From Occultella gossypii (GTDB lineage Bacteria > Actinomycetota > Actinomycetes > Actinomycetales > Beutenbergiaceae), in the NCBI RefSeq assembly GCF_019947135.1, contig NZ_JAGSHT010000014.1:79343-143342 (forward strand): a stretch of 64,000 bases of DNA, in the 5' to 3' direction. Made by a program: the position numbers and the translations under genes. Position 1 is the first letter of the stretch. Each line of letters begins with the position of its first letter. Positions 1 to 8,209 of the stretch are shown here, piece after piece. The notes under the pieces are model-generated. The model searched no databases, was not told the origin of the DNA, and saw only the letters and a program-made list of their open reading frames with translations.

Positions 1-1
1 C

Positions 2-91
2 GGTCAGGACGCCGGCGTCTGGGGCGGAATGTCCGAGGACGAGCGCCGTGCGCTGAAGCGCCGGACCGCCCGCGCCCGTCGCGCCGGCTGA
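2..91 (+). CDS. whiB1: WhiB1-type iron-sulfur regulator, C-terminal end only
   Basis: Only the last 29 codons lie in the window. They contain GVWGGMSEDERRALKRR and a short basic tail. The G-V-W-G-G turn followed by a basic segment is the C-terminal hallmark of Wbl proteins, which bind a [4Fe-4S] cluster and act with the sigma factor. The cluster cysteines are upstream, outside the window. The WhiB1 assignment rests on the convergent neighbour pdtaS: the same pair occurs in M. tuberculosis (Rv3219 and Rv3220c). The gene is incomplete because it is cut by the window edge, not broken. Another Wbl paralogue cannot be fully excluded. Confidence 0.8.
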   Translation, partial: GQDAGVWGGMSEDERRALKRRTARARRAG

Positions 92-108
92 CTCGAAGCC
101 TGTTCTCG

Positions 109-141
109 AACGGCCGGATCGCCCATGGCGGTCCGGCCGTT
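109..141. terminator. Bidirectional terminator between whiB1 and pdtaS
   Basis: The arms AACGGCCGGA (109-118) and TCCGGCCGTT (132-141) are perfectly complementary. The hairpin sits between the stop codons of two convergent genes. No U-tract follows, as is common in high-GC actinobacteria. Confidence 0.65.
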
Positions 142-149
142 CGCGTGTC

Positions 150-1613
150 TCAGTAGTCGCGCAACTCGCCGACGCGGGCCTCGAGGACGACCTCGGTGCC
201 ACCGCTGGGGACCGGCTGCCAGGAGATGGTCCCGTCGAGCTCGGTGGCAACGAGCGTACGCACGATCTGGGTACCGAGGCCCTTCATCTGCGGGTCCTCG
301 CCCATGCCGACGCCGTCGTCGATGACGCTGACGCGGAGCATCGGGCCATCCCGTCGGGAGTTGATCGTCACGGTGCCGCCGGTGGTCGCCAGCCCGTGCT
401 CGACGGCGTTCGTCACCAGCTCGGTGAGCACGACCGCCAGGGCGGTCGCGTCGGTCGCCGGCACGCGACCGAAAGCCCCCTCGCGCACCGTCTTCACGTG
501 CGCCTCGCCCGCGGCGACGTCGGCCACCAGGCGCAGGGTGCGTCCGAAGACCTCGTCGAAGTCGACCACCTCGTCGATGGTCTGCGACAACGCCTCGTGC
601 ACGGTCGCGATGGTCGCGACCCGACGCATCGCCTCGTTCAGCGCGGACTTCGCCTCGTCCGAGTCGGTTCGACGCGCCTGCAACCGGAGCAGCGCGGCCA
701 CCGTCTGCAGGTTGTTCTTCACGCGGTGGTGGATCTCGCGGATCGTGGCGTCCTTGGTGAGGAGTTCGCGCTCGCGGCGGCGCAGTTCGGACACGTCGCG
801 CACGAGCAGGACCGCCCCGACGCGCTGGCCGTACTCCGTGACCGGCACGGCTCGCAGGGACAGGCTGACCCCGCGTGCCTCGACATCGGTCCGCCACGCC
901 GCCCGGCCCATCACCACGAGCGGGAGCGACTCGTCGACCGGCGAGTGGTCCTCGAGCAGGGGGGTGATCACCTCCGCCAGGGACTGCCCGACGACCTCGT
1001 CGCTGACACCGAGCCGGTGGAACGCGCTGAGCGCGTTCGGGCTCGCGTACAGGACCTCACCCTCGCTGTTCAGCCGGACCAGGCCGTCACCCACCCGGGG
1101 AGCGCCGCGCCGCGGGCCGGTGGCCGCGTTCGCCAGCGGGAACTCACCGCGCGCGATCATTCCGCAGAGCTCGTCCGCGGACTCCACGTAGTTGAGCTCG
1201 AGCCGGCTCGGCGTGCGGCTCGCACCGAGGTGTGTCTCACGGGCGACGACCGCAAGGATGCGACCGGCCCGCACCACCGGGATGGCCTCCTCGCGGATGG
1301 CGAACGACCCGTTCCAGCGGGCCTCGCGCGCGCGGTTGATCTCCTTGGTCTCGAGGGCCTGCAGCAGCGCCGTCCGGAGCCCGGCAGGGGCGCGCCGGCC
1401 GACGACGTCGTCGTGGTGGACGGTAGCCCCGGTCGAGGGACGCGCGTGTGCGACCGCCACCAGGTCACCGTCGGTGGTGGGTAGCCAGAGCACCAGGTCG
1501 GCGAAGGACAGGTCGGAGATCACCTGCCAGTCCCCCACCAGCAGATGCAGCCACTCGGCGTCCTGGCTGCTCAGGTCGCTGTGGTTCTCGATCAGGTCAC
1601 CCATCGTGGACAC
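150..1613 (-). CDS. pdtaS: Sensor histidine kinase, PdtaS type (HisKA_2 family)
   Basis: This is a 487-aa soluble sensor kinase with no transmembrane segment. An N-terminal GAF-like region (about 1-150) is followed by a PAS domain (about 180-290), a HisKA_2 phosphoacceptor helix with IREIHHRVKNNLQ near residues 291-303, and a HATPase_c domain with the N-box ELVTNAVEHGL near 398-408 and a G-rich DDGVGMG motif. In mycobacteria PdtaS phosphorylates the antiterminator PdtaR; no pdtaR is in this window. The GTG start at 1613 follows a TAGGCT box (1620-1625, read on the minus strand) by six nt, so the mRNA is probably leaderless. The length matches the family (about 500 aa). Confidence 0.9.
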   Translation of the reverse strand: MSTMGDLIENHSDLSSQDAEWLHLLVGDWQVISDLSFADLVLWLPTTDGDLVAVAHARPSTGATVHHDDVVGRRAPAGLRTALLQALETKEINRAREARWNGSFAIREEAIPVVRAGRILAVVARETHLGASRTPSRLELNYVESADELCGMIARGEFPLANAATGPRRGAPRVGDGLVRLNSEGEVLYASPNALSAFHRLGVSDEVVGQSLAEVITPLLEDHSPVDESLPLVVMGRAAWRTDVEARGVSLSLRAVPVTEYGQRVGAVLLVRDVSELRRRERELLTKDATIREIHHRVKNNLQTVAALLRLQARRTDSDEAKSALNEAMRRVATIATVHEALSQTIDEVVDFDEVFGRTLRLVADVAAGEAHVKTVREGAFGRVPATDATALAVVLTELVTNAVEHGLATTGGTVTINSRRDGPMLRVSVIDDGVGMGEDPQMKGLGTQIVRTLVATELDGTISWQPVPSGGTEVVLEARVGELRDY

Positions 1614-1762
1614 GCTCGTAGCCTACGCACCGCGGGACCGACGGCGAGCCACGGCGAGCGGGGGCCGATCGGTGCGGCAGGGGTGACCGGGGTGTGCCGC
1701 GAGCGGCGCCTCGCTACGCTCACAGATGGGCCGGCCGGCCCGACCGCCCAGCGAGGAGAGCC

Positions 1763-2263
1763 ATGCGCTTCGATGCCGCCATCGACTACCACGCGGACAC
1801 CACGCGCGTAGCTCAGATGTTCGCCGATCCCGAGTTCGTGCGACGCAAGGTCGAGGCGACCGGTGCGACGTCGACCGCCATCGAGGTCACGCCGGGCGAT
1901 GACGGCGGCTTCACCGTGCTGACCCGGCGCGCGATGCCGACCGACAAGATCCCGACGGCGCTGCGCTCCTTCGTCGGCGCCTCGATCGACGTCCGGTTCG
2001 TCGAGGTCTGGCAAGGGGCCGAGGCCGACGGGCGGCGTAGCGGGACCTTCACGCTGGACGTGTCCGGCGCGCCGGCCGGAGCCACCGGCACCACCGAGCT
2101 CGAACCCACCGGCGAGGCCAGTTCCCGGGTCCGCTACGACGGTGACGCGAAGGTCAACGTGCCGTTCCTCGGCGCACCGGTGGAGCGGGCCGTCGTGGAG
2201 GCGGTACAGAACGTGCTCGACGCCGAGCGCCGGGCCGCGCAGGAGTGGCTGACCGAGCGCTGA
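1763..2263 (+). CDS. DUF2505 domain protein
   Basis: This is a 166-aa protein beginning MRFDAAIDYHADTTRVAQMF. It matches the pattern of the actinobacterial DUF2505 family, which is related to the START/polyketide-cyclase-like fold. Its biochemical function is unknown to me. The ATG at 1763 is preceded by GAGGAGAG at good spacing, and a TACGCT box at 1715-1720 could start a transcript with a short leader. An upstream in-frame ATG gives a longer version with an uncharacteristic N-terminus, so the shorter start was chosen. It is divergent from pdtaS. Confidence 0.75.
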   Translation: MRFDAAIDYHADTTRVAQMFADPEFVRRKVEATGATSTAIEVTPGDDGGFTVLTRRAMPTDKIPTALRSFVGASIDVRFVEVWQGAEADGRRSGTFTLDVSGAPAGATGTTELEPTGEASSRVRYDGDAKVNVPFLGAPVERAVVEAVQNVLDAERRAAQEWLTER

Positions 2264-2331
2264 GGCACTCGGGGCACAGCCCCGATCGCACGTCCGGGCC
2301 GACCCTCTTGATTGCGGTTCGGTCACGGGAC

Positions 2332-2361
2332 TTGACGCGGCGGCCGCACGTGTTCCACTAT
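2332..2361 (+). promoter_or_regulatory. Sigma-A-type promoter of the sugar importer operon
   Basis: A -35 box TTGACG (2332-2337) and a -10 box CACTAT (2356-2361) are separated by 18 bp. The expected start of transcription falls immediately before the first GAGAGCGCTCTC operator. The region lies upstream of the lipoprotein gene and is the clearest two-hexamer promoter in this part of the window. Confidence 0.7.
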
Positions 2362-2370
2362 CAGTGCAAT

Positions 2371-2421
2371 CCCTGAGAGCGCTCTCAGGGCACGGTCGCC
2401 CGATCGTGAGAGCGCTCTTAC
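2371..2421. promoter_or_regulatory. Two LacI-family operators
   Basis: A perfect 20-bp palindrome CCCTGAGAGCGCTCTCAGGG (2371-2390) is followed by a near-perfect one, GTGAGAGCGCTCTTAC (2406-2421). Their centres are 33 bp apart, about three helical turns. The core GAGAGCGCTCTC with central CG is the half-site logic of LacI-type repressors such as CebR. The LacI gene at the end of this gene cluster is the obvious candidate to bind here. The position just downstream of the promoter suggests repression by blocking initiation or elongation. Confidence 0.8.
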
Positions 2422-2532
2422 CCGTTCCGGACAAAGCTGCCCGGAACACCTCCACAAACCCTCGACCGCCGGAACCGACCCGGCACCCCAACCAGGTTGC
2501 GGCACCAGCCGCACCACGACGAAGGAGTCATC

Positions 2533-3864
2533 GTGCGACGTAGGACACGAGCACTGGTAGCAACGGCCGGCCTGTGTGGCCTGGCCCTGACAGCCGCCTG
2601 CGGCGGCGGCGACGCCGGCAGTGGCGAGACCGGTTCGACCACAGACGGCGGCTCCGGCGACGGTGAGCAGATCACCCTCATGGTCGCCACGTTCAACGAT
2701 TTCGGCTACACCGAGGAGCTCCTCGCCCAGTACAGCGAAGAGCACCCGAACATCGTGGTCGAGCACGTGCTGGCCGCCCGTGCCGAGGACGCCCGGGCCA
2801 ACCTGACCACGAACCTCGCCTCCGGCGGCGAGGGCCTGAGCGACATCGAAGCCATCGAGGTCGACTGGCTGGCCGAGCTGTTGCAGTACCCCGACTACTT
2901 CACCGATCTCTCCGACCCGGCCGTCGAGGGTCGTTGGCTGGAGAGCAAGGTCGCCGCGGCCACCACCGAGGACGGCCGACTGCTCGGCTACGGCACCGAC
3001 GTCGGGCCGCAGGCGATCTGCTACCGCTCCGACCTGTTCGCCGCGGCCGGCCTGCCCACCGACCGGGCCGAGGTCGCCGAGCTGCTCGGCGGCGCCGATG
3101 CCACCTGGGACGACTACTTCGAGGTCGGTCGCCAGTTCGTCGGCGCCTCCGACTCGGCCTGGTACGACTCGGCCGTCTCGATCTACCAGGGCATGATCAA
3201 CCAGGTCGAGTTCGCCTATGAGGAGGGCGACGGCACGCCCGTCGGACTGACCAACCCGGAGGTGCGCGAGGCCTACGACGCCGTGCTGACCGCATCCACC
3301 GACGACGGTCTGTCCGCGGGCTTCGAGCAGTGGCAGGAGGACTGGACCGCCGGGTTCCAGAACAACGCGTTCGCGACCATGCTCTGCCCCGCGTGGATGC
3401 AGGGCCCGATCGCGGGCAACGCGGCCGAGGTCGAGGGCTGGGACATCGCCGACGTCTTCCCCGGTGGCGGCGGCAACTGGGGTGGCTCCTACCTGACCGT
3501 GCCGGCCGGCGGTGAGCACGTCGAGGAGGCCCAGGCCCTCGCCGAGTGGCTCACGTCGCCCGAGATCCAGGTCCAGGCCTTCGGCAACGCCGGGACGTTC
3601 CCGAGCCAGGTGGACGCCTATGAGAACCCGGACCTGACCGGGGCCACGAACGAGTTCTTCAATGACGCCCCGGTCGGTGAGATCTTCGCCAGCCGCTCCC
3701 TCGCCGTCGACGAGCTCGGGTTCCTGCCCTACAAGGGCCCGAACTACTTCGCCATCCACCAGACCGTGCAGGACGCCATCCTTCGCGTGGATGTGACCGG
3801 TGAGCAGAACGCCGAGGACTCCTGGGCCGCCGCCGAGCAGGCGGTCGCCGACCTCGGCCTCTAG
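2533..3864 (+). CDS. ABC sugar importer substrate-binding lipoprotein (CebE-like)
   Basis: This is a 443-aa extracellular solute-binding protein, family 1. The signal peptide ends in a lipobox LTAAC with the lipidated cysteine at about residue 23, followed by a Gly/Ser/Thr-rich linker, so the protein is anchored outside the membrane. The body has the bilobal sugar-binding pattern of ABC importers. The start is GTG 2533, eight nt or so after GAAGGAG; an upstream in-frame ATG lacks a ribosome binding site and would spoil the signal peptide. It is the first gene of the importer operon, ahead of two permeases. CebR-like operators suggest a beta-glucoside or other oligosaccharide; the substrate is inferred. 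No ATPase gene is linked, so a shared MsiK-type ATPase is likely. Confidence 0.85.
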   Translation: MRRRTRALVATAGLCGLALTAACGGGDAGSGETGSTTDGGSGDGEQITLMVATFNDFGYTEELLAQYSEEHPNIVVEHVLAARAEDARANLTTNLASGGEGLSDIEAIEVDWLAELLQYPDYFTDLSDPAVEGRWLESKVAAATTEDGRLLGYGTDVGPQAICYRSDLFAAAGLPTDRAEVAELLGGADATWDDYFEVGRQFVGASDSAWYDSAVSIYQGMINQVEFAYEEGDGTPVGLTNPEVREAYDAVLTASTDDGLSAGFEQWQEDWTAGFQNNAFATMLCPAWMQGPIAGNAAEVEGWDIADVFPGGGGNWGGSYLTVPAGGEHVEEAQALAEWLTSPEIQVQAFGNAGTFPSQVDAYENPDLTGATNEFFNDAPVGEIFASRSLAVDELGFLPYKGPNYFAIHQTVQDAILRVDVTGEQNAEDSWAAAEQAVADLGL

Positions 3865-3881
3865 CCCATCGCCCACCGGTC

Positions 3882-3951
3882 GGGGGGGGGGCCCCCCCCC
3901 CCCCCCCCCCCCCCCCCGGGGGGGCCGCAGGAGCGGCAACACCCCCCCCCC
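3882..3951. other. Suspect homopolymer block G10-C26-G7 and C10
   Basis: Ten G (3882-3891), twenty-six C (3892-3917) and seven G (3918-3924) follow one another, with another ten C at 3942-3951. This lies exactly between the binding-protein and permease genes, where a GC-rich mRNA hairpin would be expected. A CAGGAG ribosome binding site survives at 3928-3933, but the start codon that should follow is replaced by the C run. I read this as a sequencing or assembly artefact at a strong hairpin, not as biology. Confidence 0.7.
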
Positions 3952-3991
3952 GCCGCCGGGGCCCCCGCCCCCTGAGGCCGCGGCCCGCCGG

Positions 3992-4999
3992 ATGGGGTTC
4001 CGGCAGCGGATGGGCCGCTGGGACGTCAAGGTCTCGCCGTACCTGTACATCTCCCCGTTCTTCATCCTGTTCGCGGTGGTGGGGGCCTTCCCGCTGCTGT
4101 ACACCGCGTTCGTCTCGGTGCACGAGTGGAACCTGCTCGGCGGTCAGGGCGAGTTCGTCGGGCTGACCAACTACCGGGACGTGTTCGCCCAGCCGACCTT
4201 CCTCAAGGCCATCGGCAACACGTTCAGCATCTTCGCGCTGTCCTCGGTCCCGCAGGTGATCGCCGCACTCGCCCTGGCCGCGGTGCTGAACGCGAACCTG
4301 CGCGCGAAGACCTTCTGGCGGATGGGGGTGCTGCTGCCGTTCATCGTCGCGCCCGTCGCCGTCGGGCTCATCTTCGGCCGGCTGTTCGCCGACGACTCCG
4401 GCCTCGTGAACGCCCTGCTCACCCAGATCGGTATGGAGCCGCTCGGGTGGCACTCGGACCGGCTGACCAGCCACATCGCGATCGCCACGATGGTGAACTT
4501 CCGCTGGACCGGCTACAACACCCTGATCTTCCTGGCCGCCATGCAGGCCGTTCCCCAGGAGCTGTACGAGGCTGCGATCATCGATGGCGCGGGCCGGCTG
4601 CGCCAGTTCTTCTCGGTCACGGTGCCGCAGCTGCGGCCGACGATCATCTTCGTCATCATCACGGCCACCATCGGCGGGCTGCAGATCTTCGACGAGCCGC
4701 GCCTGTTCGACGACCAGGGTCTCGGCGGCCCGTCCCGGAACTGGATGACCGTGGCCATGTACATGTACGACGTCGGCTGGGGCAACCAGAAGAACTTCGG
4801 CCGTGCCGCCGCGATCGCGTGGCTGCTGTTCCTGCTCATCATCGTGGTGGCCCTGGTCAACTTCCTCGTCTCGCGCCGGATCGCCACCAGCGACTCCCCG
4901 CGGGGCGCCGCCCGGCTGCTCGCGCGCGGCTCCGGCGACGCCGGCCGCACTCCCACCGCGGGCGCCACGGGGCCCACCACCTCCTCGAAGGAGACCTGA
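3992..4999 (+). CDS. ABC sugar importer permease, MalF/CebF-like (start uncertain)
   Basis: This is an inner-membrane permease of the oligosaccharide importer with six predicted transmembrane segments, beginning in the conserved YLYISPFFILF segment. The EAA loop that contacts the ATPase reads YEAAIIDGAGRLRQFFSVTV. The annotated start is the first credible ATG (335 aa). The true start is probably 15-20 codons upstream, after CAGGAG at 3928-3933, but the frame there is destroyed by the C/G homopolymer block. A longer in-frame reading gives an implausible poly-proline N-terminus. The stop overlaps the next permease start (TGATG). The family is clear; substrate specificity is not. Confidence 0.8.
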   Translation: MGFRQRMGRWDVKVSPYLYISPFFILFAVVGAFPLLYTAFVSVHEWNLLGGQGEFVGLTNYRDVFAQPTFLKAIGNTFSIFALSSVPQVIAALALAAVLNANLRAKTFWRMGVLLPFIVAPVAVGLIFGRLFADDSGLVNALLTQIGMEPLGWHSDRLTSHIAIATMVNFRWTGYNTLIFLAAMQAVPQELYEAAIIDGAGRLRQFFSVTVPQLRPTIIFVIITATIGGLQIFDEPRLFDDQGLGGPSRNWMTVAMYMYDVGWGNQKNFGRAAAIAWLLFLLIIVVALVNFLVSRRIATSDSPRGAARLLARGSGDAGRTPTAGATGPTTSSKET

Positions 5000-5910
5000 T
5001 GTCCTCGATCCCCGTCATCGCGCAGAGCGCCGGGCCGGGAGCCGCGCGCTGGGCGGCCCGGCGACGCGGGCGCGCGACCGGTGGCGCGAACCGCCGGCCG
5101 GGCTGGGTCACATACGCGATCCTCGCCGTGGTCCTGCTGATCGCGGTGTACCCGCTCTACTACACGCTCCAGCTCGCATCCTCGGACGCCGTATCGATCG
5201 CGCGCAACCCGATCCCGGGCCTGGCGCCCGAGGGGAACCTGTTCGCGAACATCGCCGAGGTGCTCGGGGGCCGCGTCCCGTTCGGCAAAGCGTTCGTGAA
5301 CTCGATGATCATCTCGGTCAGCGCCGCGGTCTCGGTCGTAGCGTTCTCGACCTTGGCCGGCTTCTCGTTCGCGAAACTGCGCTACCGGGGCCGCGGGCCG
5401 CTCCTGGTGTTCGTGATCGCGACCATGGCCGTGCCCACCCAGCTCGGCATCGTGCCGATGTTCATCCTGTTCACCGAGCTCGGCTGGGCGAACAACCTGA
5501 TCGGCGTCATCGTGCCGGCGATGGTCTCGGCGTTCGGAGTGTTCTGGATGACCCAGTACCTGGACCAGGCACTCCCCTACGAGCTCATCGAGGCCGCCCG
5601 GGTGGACGGCGCGTCGATGATCCGGACGTTCTGGCACGTGGCCCTGCCCGCCGCCAGGCCCGCCGCCGCGATGCTCGCTCTGTTCACGTTCGTGCAGCAC
5701 TGGGTCGCGTTCTTCTGGCCGTTCATCATCCTCACCTCGAACAATCCGACCCTGCCGATGGCGGTCCAGCTGTTGCAGGCGAACTACTTCACCGACTACT
5801 CCCTCGTGATGGCCGGGGTGCTGGTCACCACGTTCCCCCTGCTGATCCTGTTCGTGGTCGCGGGACGGCAGCTCGTCAGCGGCATCATGGCCGGCGCGGT
5901 CAAGGGCTGA
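4999..5910 (+). CDS. ABC sugar importer permease, MalG/CebG-like
   Basis: This is a 303-aa partner permease with six predicted transmembrane segments. After a basic, Ala/Arg-rich N-terminus the first helix begins near residue 36 (VTYAILAVVLLIAVYPLYYT). The EAA loop reads ELIEAARVDGASMIRTFWHV. The ATG overlaps the stop of the preceding permease by one base, so the two are translationally coupled, and GAAGGAG lies just upstream. It forms the transmembrane channel with the preceding gene product. The ATPase must come from elsewhere in the genome. Confidence 0.88.
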   Translation: MSSIPVIAQSAGPGAARWAARRRGRATGGANRRPGWVTYAILAVVLLIAVYPLYYTLQLASSDAVSIARNPIPGLAPEGNLFANIAEVLGGRVPFGKAFVNSMIISVSAAVSVVAFSTLAGFSFAKLRYRGRGPLLVFVIATMAVPTQLGIVPMFILFTELGWANNLIGVIVPAMVSAFGVFWMTQYLDQALPYELIEAARVDGASMIRTFWHVALPAARPAAAMLALFTFVQHWVAFFWPFIILTSNNPTLPMAVQLLQANYFTDYSLVMAGVLVTTFPLLILFVVAGRQLVSGIMAGAVKG

Positions 5911-5976
5911 CCCGTGCGGGCGCCCGGGACGGATAGTTTGAGCACCAGCACTCACGGCGAAGGGCGGGCCAGCACG

Positions 5977-6990
5977 ATGTCACGACGAACCGGCGTTCCG
6001 ACGCTCGAGGATGTCGCGCGCGCGGCCGGTGTCTCGCGGGCCACGGCCTCGCGGGTCGTCAACGGGGACGAGCGGGTCCAGGACGCCACCCGCGAAGCGG
6101 TACTGGCGGCGATCCGCGAGCTCGGCTACAGCCCGAACCTGGCCGCCCGATCGCTGGTCACCCGACGGACGGACACGATCGCCGTCGTGGTGCCGGAATC
6201 CGACGAACGGGTCTTCAACGACCCGTTCTTCGCGGGGACCCTGCGCGGCGTGACGAAGGCGCTGGCGCTGACCGAGCTGCAGATGGTCCTGCTGATCGGC
6301 AGCCCCGGCGACGGCGATGGCCGCCTGGACCGGTACATCCGCGGCCGGCACACCGACGGCGCGATCATCGTCTCGCACCACGCGAACGACAACCTGTGGC
6401 GGTCCGTGGCCGAGGTCAGCCTGCCCACGGTGTTCCTGGGCCGCCCGTTCGCCGAGCACCCCGGCCTGACGTTCGTGGACGTGGACAACGTCGCGGCCGC
6501 TGCGCTCGCCACCGGCTACCTGGTCGATTCCGGCCGGAAGAGGATCGGCACCGTGGCAGGTCCCGCGGACATGAGCGCGGGCGCGGACCGGCTCCAGGGC
6601 TGGCACAACGTGCTCACCGAGCACGGCCTGCCGGCCGACGCCGTCGAACGCGGCGACTTCACCGTGGCGGGTGGGGGCGACGCGATGACCCGTCTGCTCG
6701 CCCGCCACCCCGACCTCGACGCCGTGTTCGTCGCCTCGGACCTGATGGCCAGCGGGGCCATGGACGCGATCCGCGCGAGTGGGCGCGCGATCCCCACGGA
6801 CATCGCCGTGGTCGGCATGGACAACCTCGAACTGGCGACCCGCACCCAACCACCGCTGACCACCGTGGTGAACCCGGTCGACGAGATGGCCACCCAAGCG
6901 GTCGCCATGCTGCTCGCGCAACTCGAGGGCGGTCCCATCCTCGAGCCCGTGACCATGCCGACGGAGCTCGTGGTGCGCGAGTCCGCCTGA
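5977..6990 (+). CDS. LacI-family transcriptional repressor
   Basis: This is a 337-aa regulator. The N-terminal helix-turn-helix PTLEDVARAAGVSRATASRV (about residues 8-27) continues into a hinge helix, then a periplasmic-binding-protein-like effector domain. It lies 66 bp after the second permease and on the same strand, and probably controls the importer through the two palindromes at 2371-2421. The start was chosen at ATG 5977 because the LacI helix-turn-helix begins about seven residues later, as usual; an upstream in-frame ATG adds 21 residues with no family support. The inducer is probably the transported sugar (inference). Confidence 0.88.
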   Translation: MSRRTGVPTLEDVARAAGVSRATASRVVNGDERVQDATREAVLAAIRELGYSPNLAARSLVTRRTDTIAVVVPESDERVFNDPFFAGTLRGVTKALALTELQMVLLIGSPGDGDGRLDRYIRGRHTDGAIIVSHHANDNLWRSVAEVSLPTVFLGRPFAEHPGLTFVDVDNVAAAALATGYLVDSGRKRIGTVAGPADMSAGADRLQGWHNVLTEHGLPADAVERGDFTVAGGGDAMTRLLARHPDLDAVFVASDLMASGAMDAIRASGRAIPTDIAVVGMDNLELATRTQPPLTTVVNPVDEMATQAVAMLLAQLEGGPILEPVTMPTELVVRESA

Positions 6991-7024
6991 GTCGAGGGTC
7001 GGTGCCCAGGTCTAGCCTGGGTGG

Positions 7025-8191
7025 ATGGATGCGCAGCGGCCCGCGGTCACCGTCTCGCGCGCCGGCGCACTGCGGTACCGCTGGCGCCGTCAAGGTCTGG
7101 CCCAGGCCGGGCCCGTCAGCGTCGCGGAGGCGCCCGCGCTCGACCTGGGCGTGCAGGACACCGGCCCGATGGGGTCCGCCTGGGCGTTGTGGTTGCGCGG
7201 CGTCGACCCGGCGACGGCGGAGACCGAGTTGGCGCTCGCGTGGACATTGCGCGGAGCCCCGCACGCCTACCGGCGGGCCGACCTGCCCGGGGTGATGCAG
7301 GCGGTCTCACCGTTCTCCGAGGCGGACGCCGCGAAGCGGGTGTTCGACGCGTCCAAGCCGTTGCGCCGGGCGGGGATCGACGTCCTCGACGCGCTCGACG
7401 TGGTCGCCGGGCATATGCGCGAGATAGTCACCGAGCCGACCGTCAAGGGTGAGATGTCCGCGCAACTGACGGCCAGCGTCGACGAGCCGTACCTACGTTA
7501 CTGCCGGGTCTGCAAGGCCACGCACCTGTACGAGCAGCCGTTCCGGCTCAGCGCGCTGTACGCCGGGCTGGAGCTGGAACCGGGTACCTCGCCCCCGGTG
7601 CTGCGCCGGATCCCGGGCTGGCGCCGCCGGAGCCACGGCCCGGCCCGCGCCCCTCGAGGTCCAGGCGATGCACCCGAGCACCTGCAGGTCATCCGTGCCT
7701 ACCTGCACCTGCTCGGCCCGGCCACGCAGAAGGAAGTGGCCGGCTACCTGGATGCCCCGGTCCGGGACGTGGTCGCGTCCTGGCCCACGGACGCCGTCGC
7801 CGTGGACGTGGCGGGTCGTCCGACGTGGCTGCTGGAGTCGGACGTGGCCGCCCTCGTCGAGGCCGAGAGGTCGGGAGGCGATGACGACGGAACCGGCGTG
7901 CGCCTGCTCGGTGCCTTCGACCCGTTGCTGCAGGCGAAGGACCGGGACCTGCTGGTGCCGAACGAGGCCGAGCGCAAGGACCTGTTCCGCGCCATCGGCA
8001 GACCCGGTGCGGTCGCCGCCGGGGGTGAGATCCTCGGCACCTGGCGCCCGCTCGCCAAGGGCGGGACCGTCAGCATCCGCTTCACATCCTGGCCGTCGGC
8101 CGGCCCAACCATGCGCCGCGTGGTCGAGGACCAGGGCGCGGAGCTCGCCCGGTGGCGCGGTCGGGAGTTCGGCGGCCTCGTCGACGAATAG
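7025..8191 (+). CDS. Winged-helix DNA-binding protein, AlkZ/HTH_42-like
   Basis: This is a 388-aa protein of the winged-helix HTH_42 family that includes the DNA glycosylases AlkZ and AlkX. The pattern includes YRRADLPGVMQAVSPFSEAD in the first third, LGPATQKEVAGYLDAPVRDV in the middle, and LLGAFDPLLQAKDRDLLVP towards the C-terminus, typical of the family. The position of the AlkZ catalytic Q-x-Q motif reads LGVQD here, so glycosylase activity is uncertain. ATG 7025 lies six nt after TAGCCT (7013-7018), suggesting a leaderless mRNA. It is monocistronic and convergent with the DUF4342 gene. Confidence 0.75.
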   Translation: MDAQRPAVTVSRAGALRYRWRRQGLAQAGPVSVAEAPALDLGVQDTGPMGSAWALWLRGVDPATAETELALAWTLRGAPHAYRRADLPGVMQAVSPFSEADAAKRVFDASKPLRRAGIDVLDALDVVAGHMREIVTEPTVKGEMSAQLTASVDEPYLRYCRVCKATHLYEQPFRLSALYAGLELEPGTSPPVLRRIPGWRRRSHGPARAPRGPGDAPEHLQVIRAYLHLLGPATQKEVAGYLDAPVRDVVASWPTDAVAVDVAGRPTWLLESDVAALVEAERSGGDDDGTGVRLLGAFDPLLQAKDRDLLVPNEAERKDLFRAIGRPGAVAAGGEILGTWRPLAKGGTVSIRFTSWPSAGPTMRRVVEDQGAELARWRGREFGGLVDE

Positions 8192-8209
8192 GCGGCCCCA
8201 GTGCGGGTG

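Noticed and set aside
3882..3951. Homopolymer tract as a phase-variation switch
   Set aside because: Tracts of 26 C flanked by complementary G runs exceed known phase-variable lengths, and a second anomalous run at 63940 points to a technical cause.
3800..3991. Poly-proline N-terminus of the first sugar permease as a real extension
   Set aside because: It is produced by translating the suspect C and G runs and begins inside the upstream gene.
2323..4104. Long minus-strand open frame of 593 codons opposite the sugar importer genes
   Set aside because: It is antisense to a well-supported lipoprotein gene, reads through the homopolymer block as glycines, and has the arginine/glycine-biased composition of GC-driven shadow frames.
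4126..4998. Extended N-terminus of the second sugar permease
   Set aside because: The in-frame extension lies wholly inside the first permease gene and has shadow composition. The ATG at 4999 has a ribosome binding site and overlaps the upstream stop.
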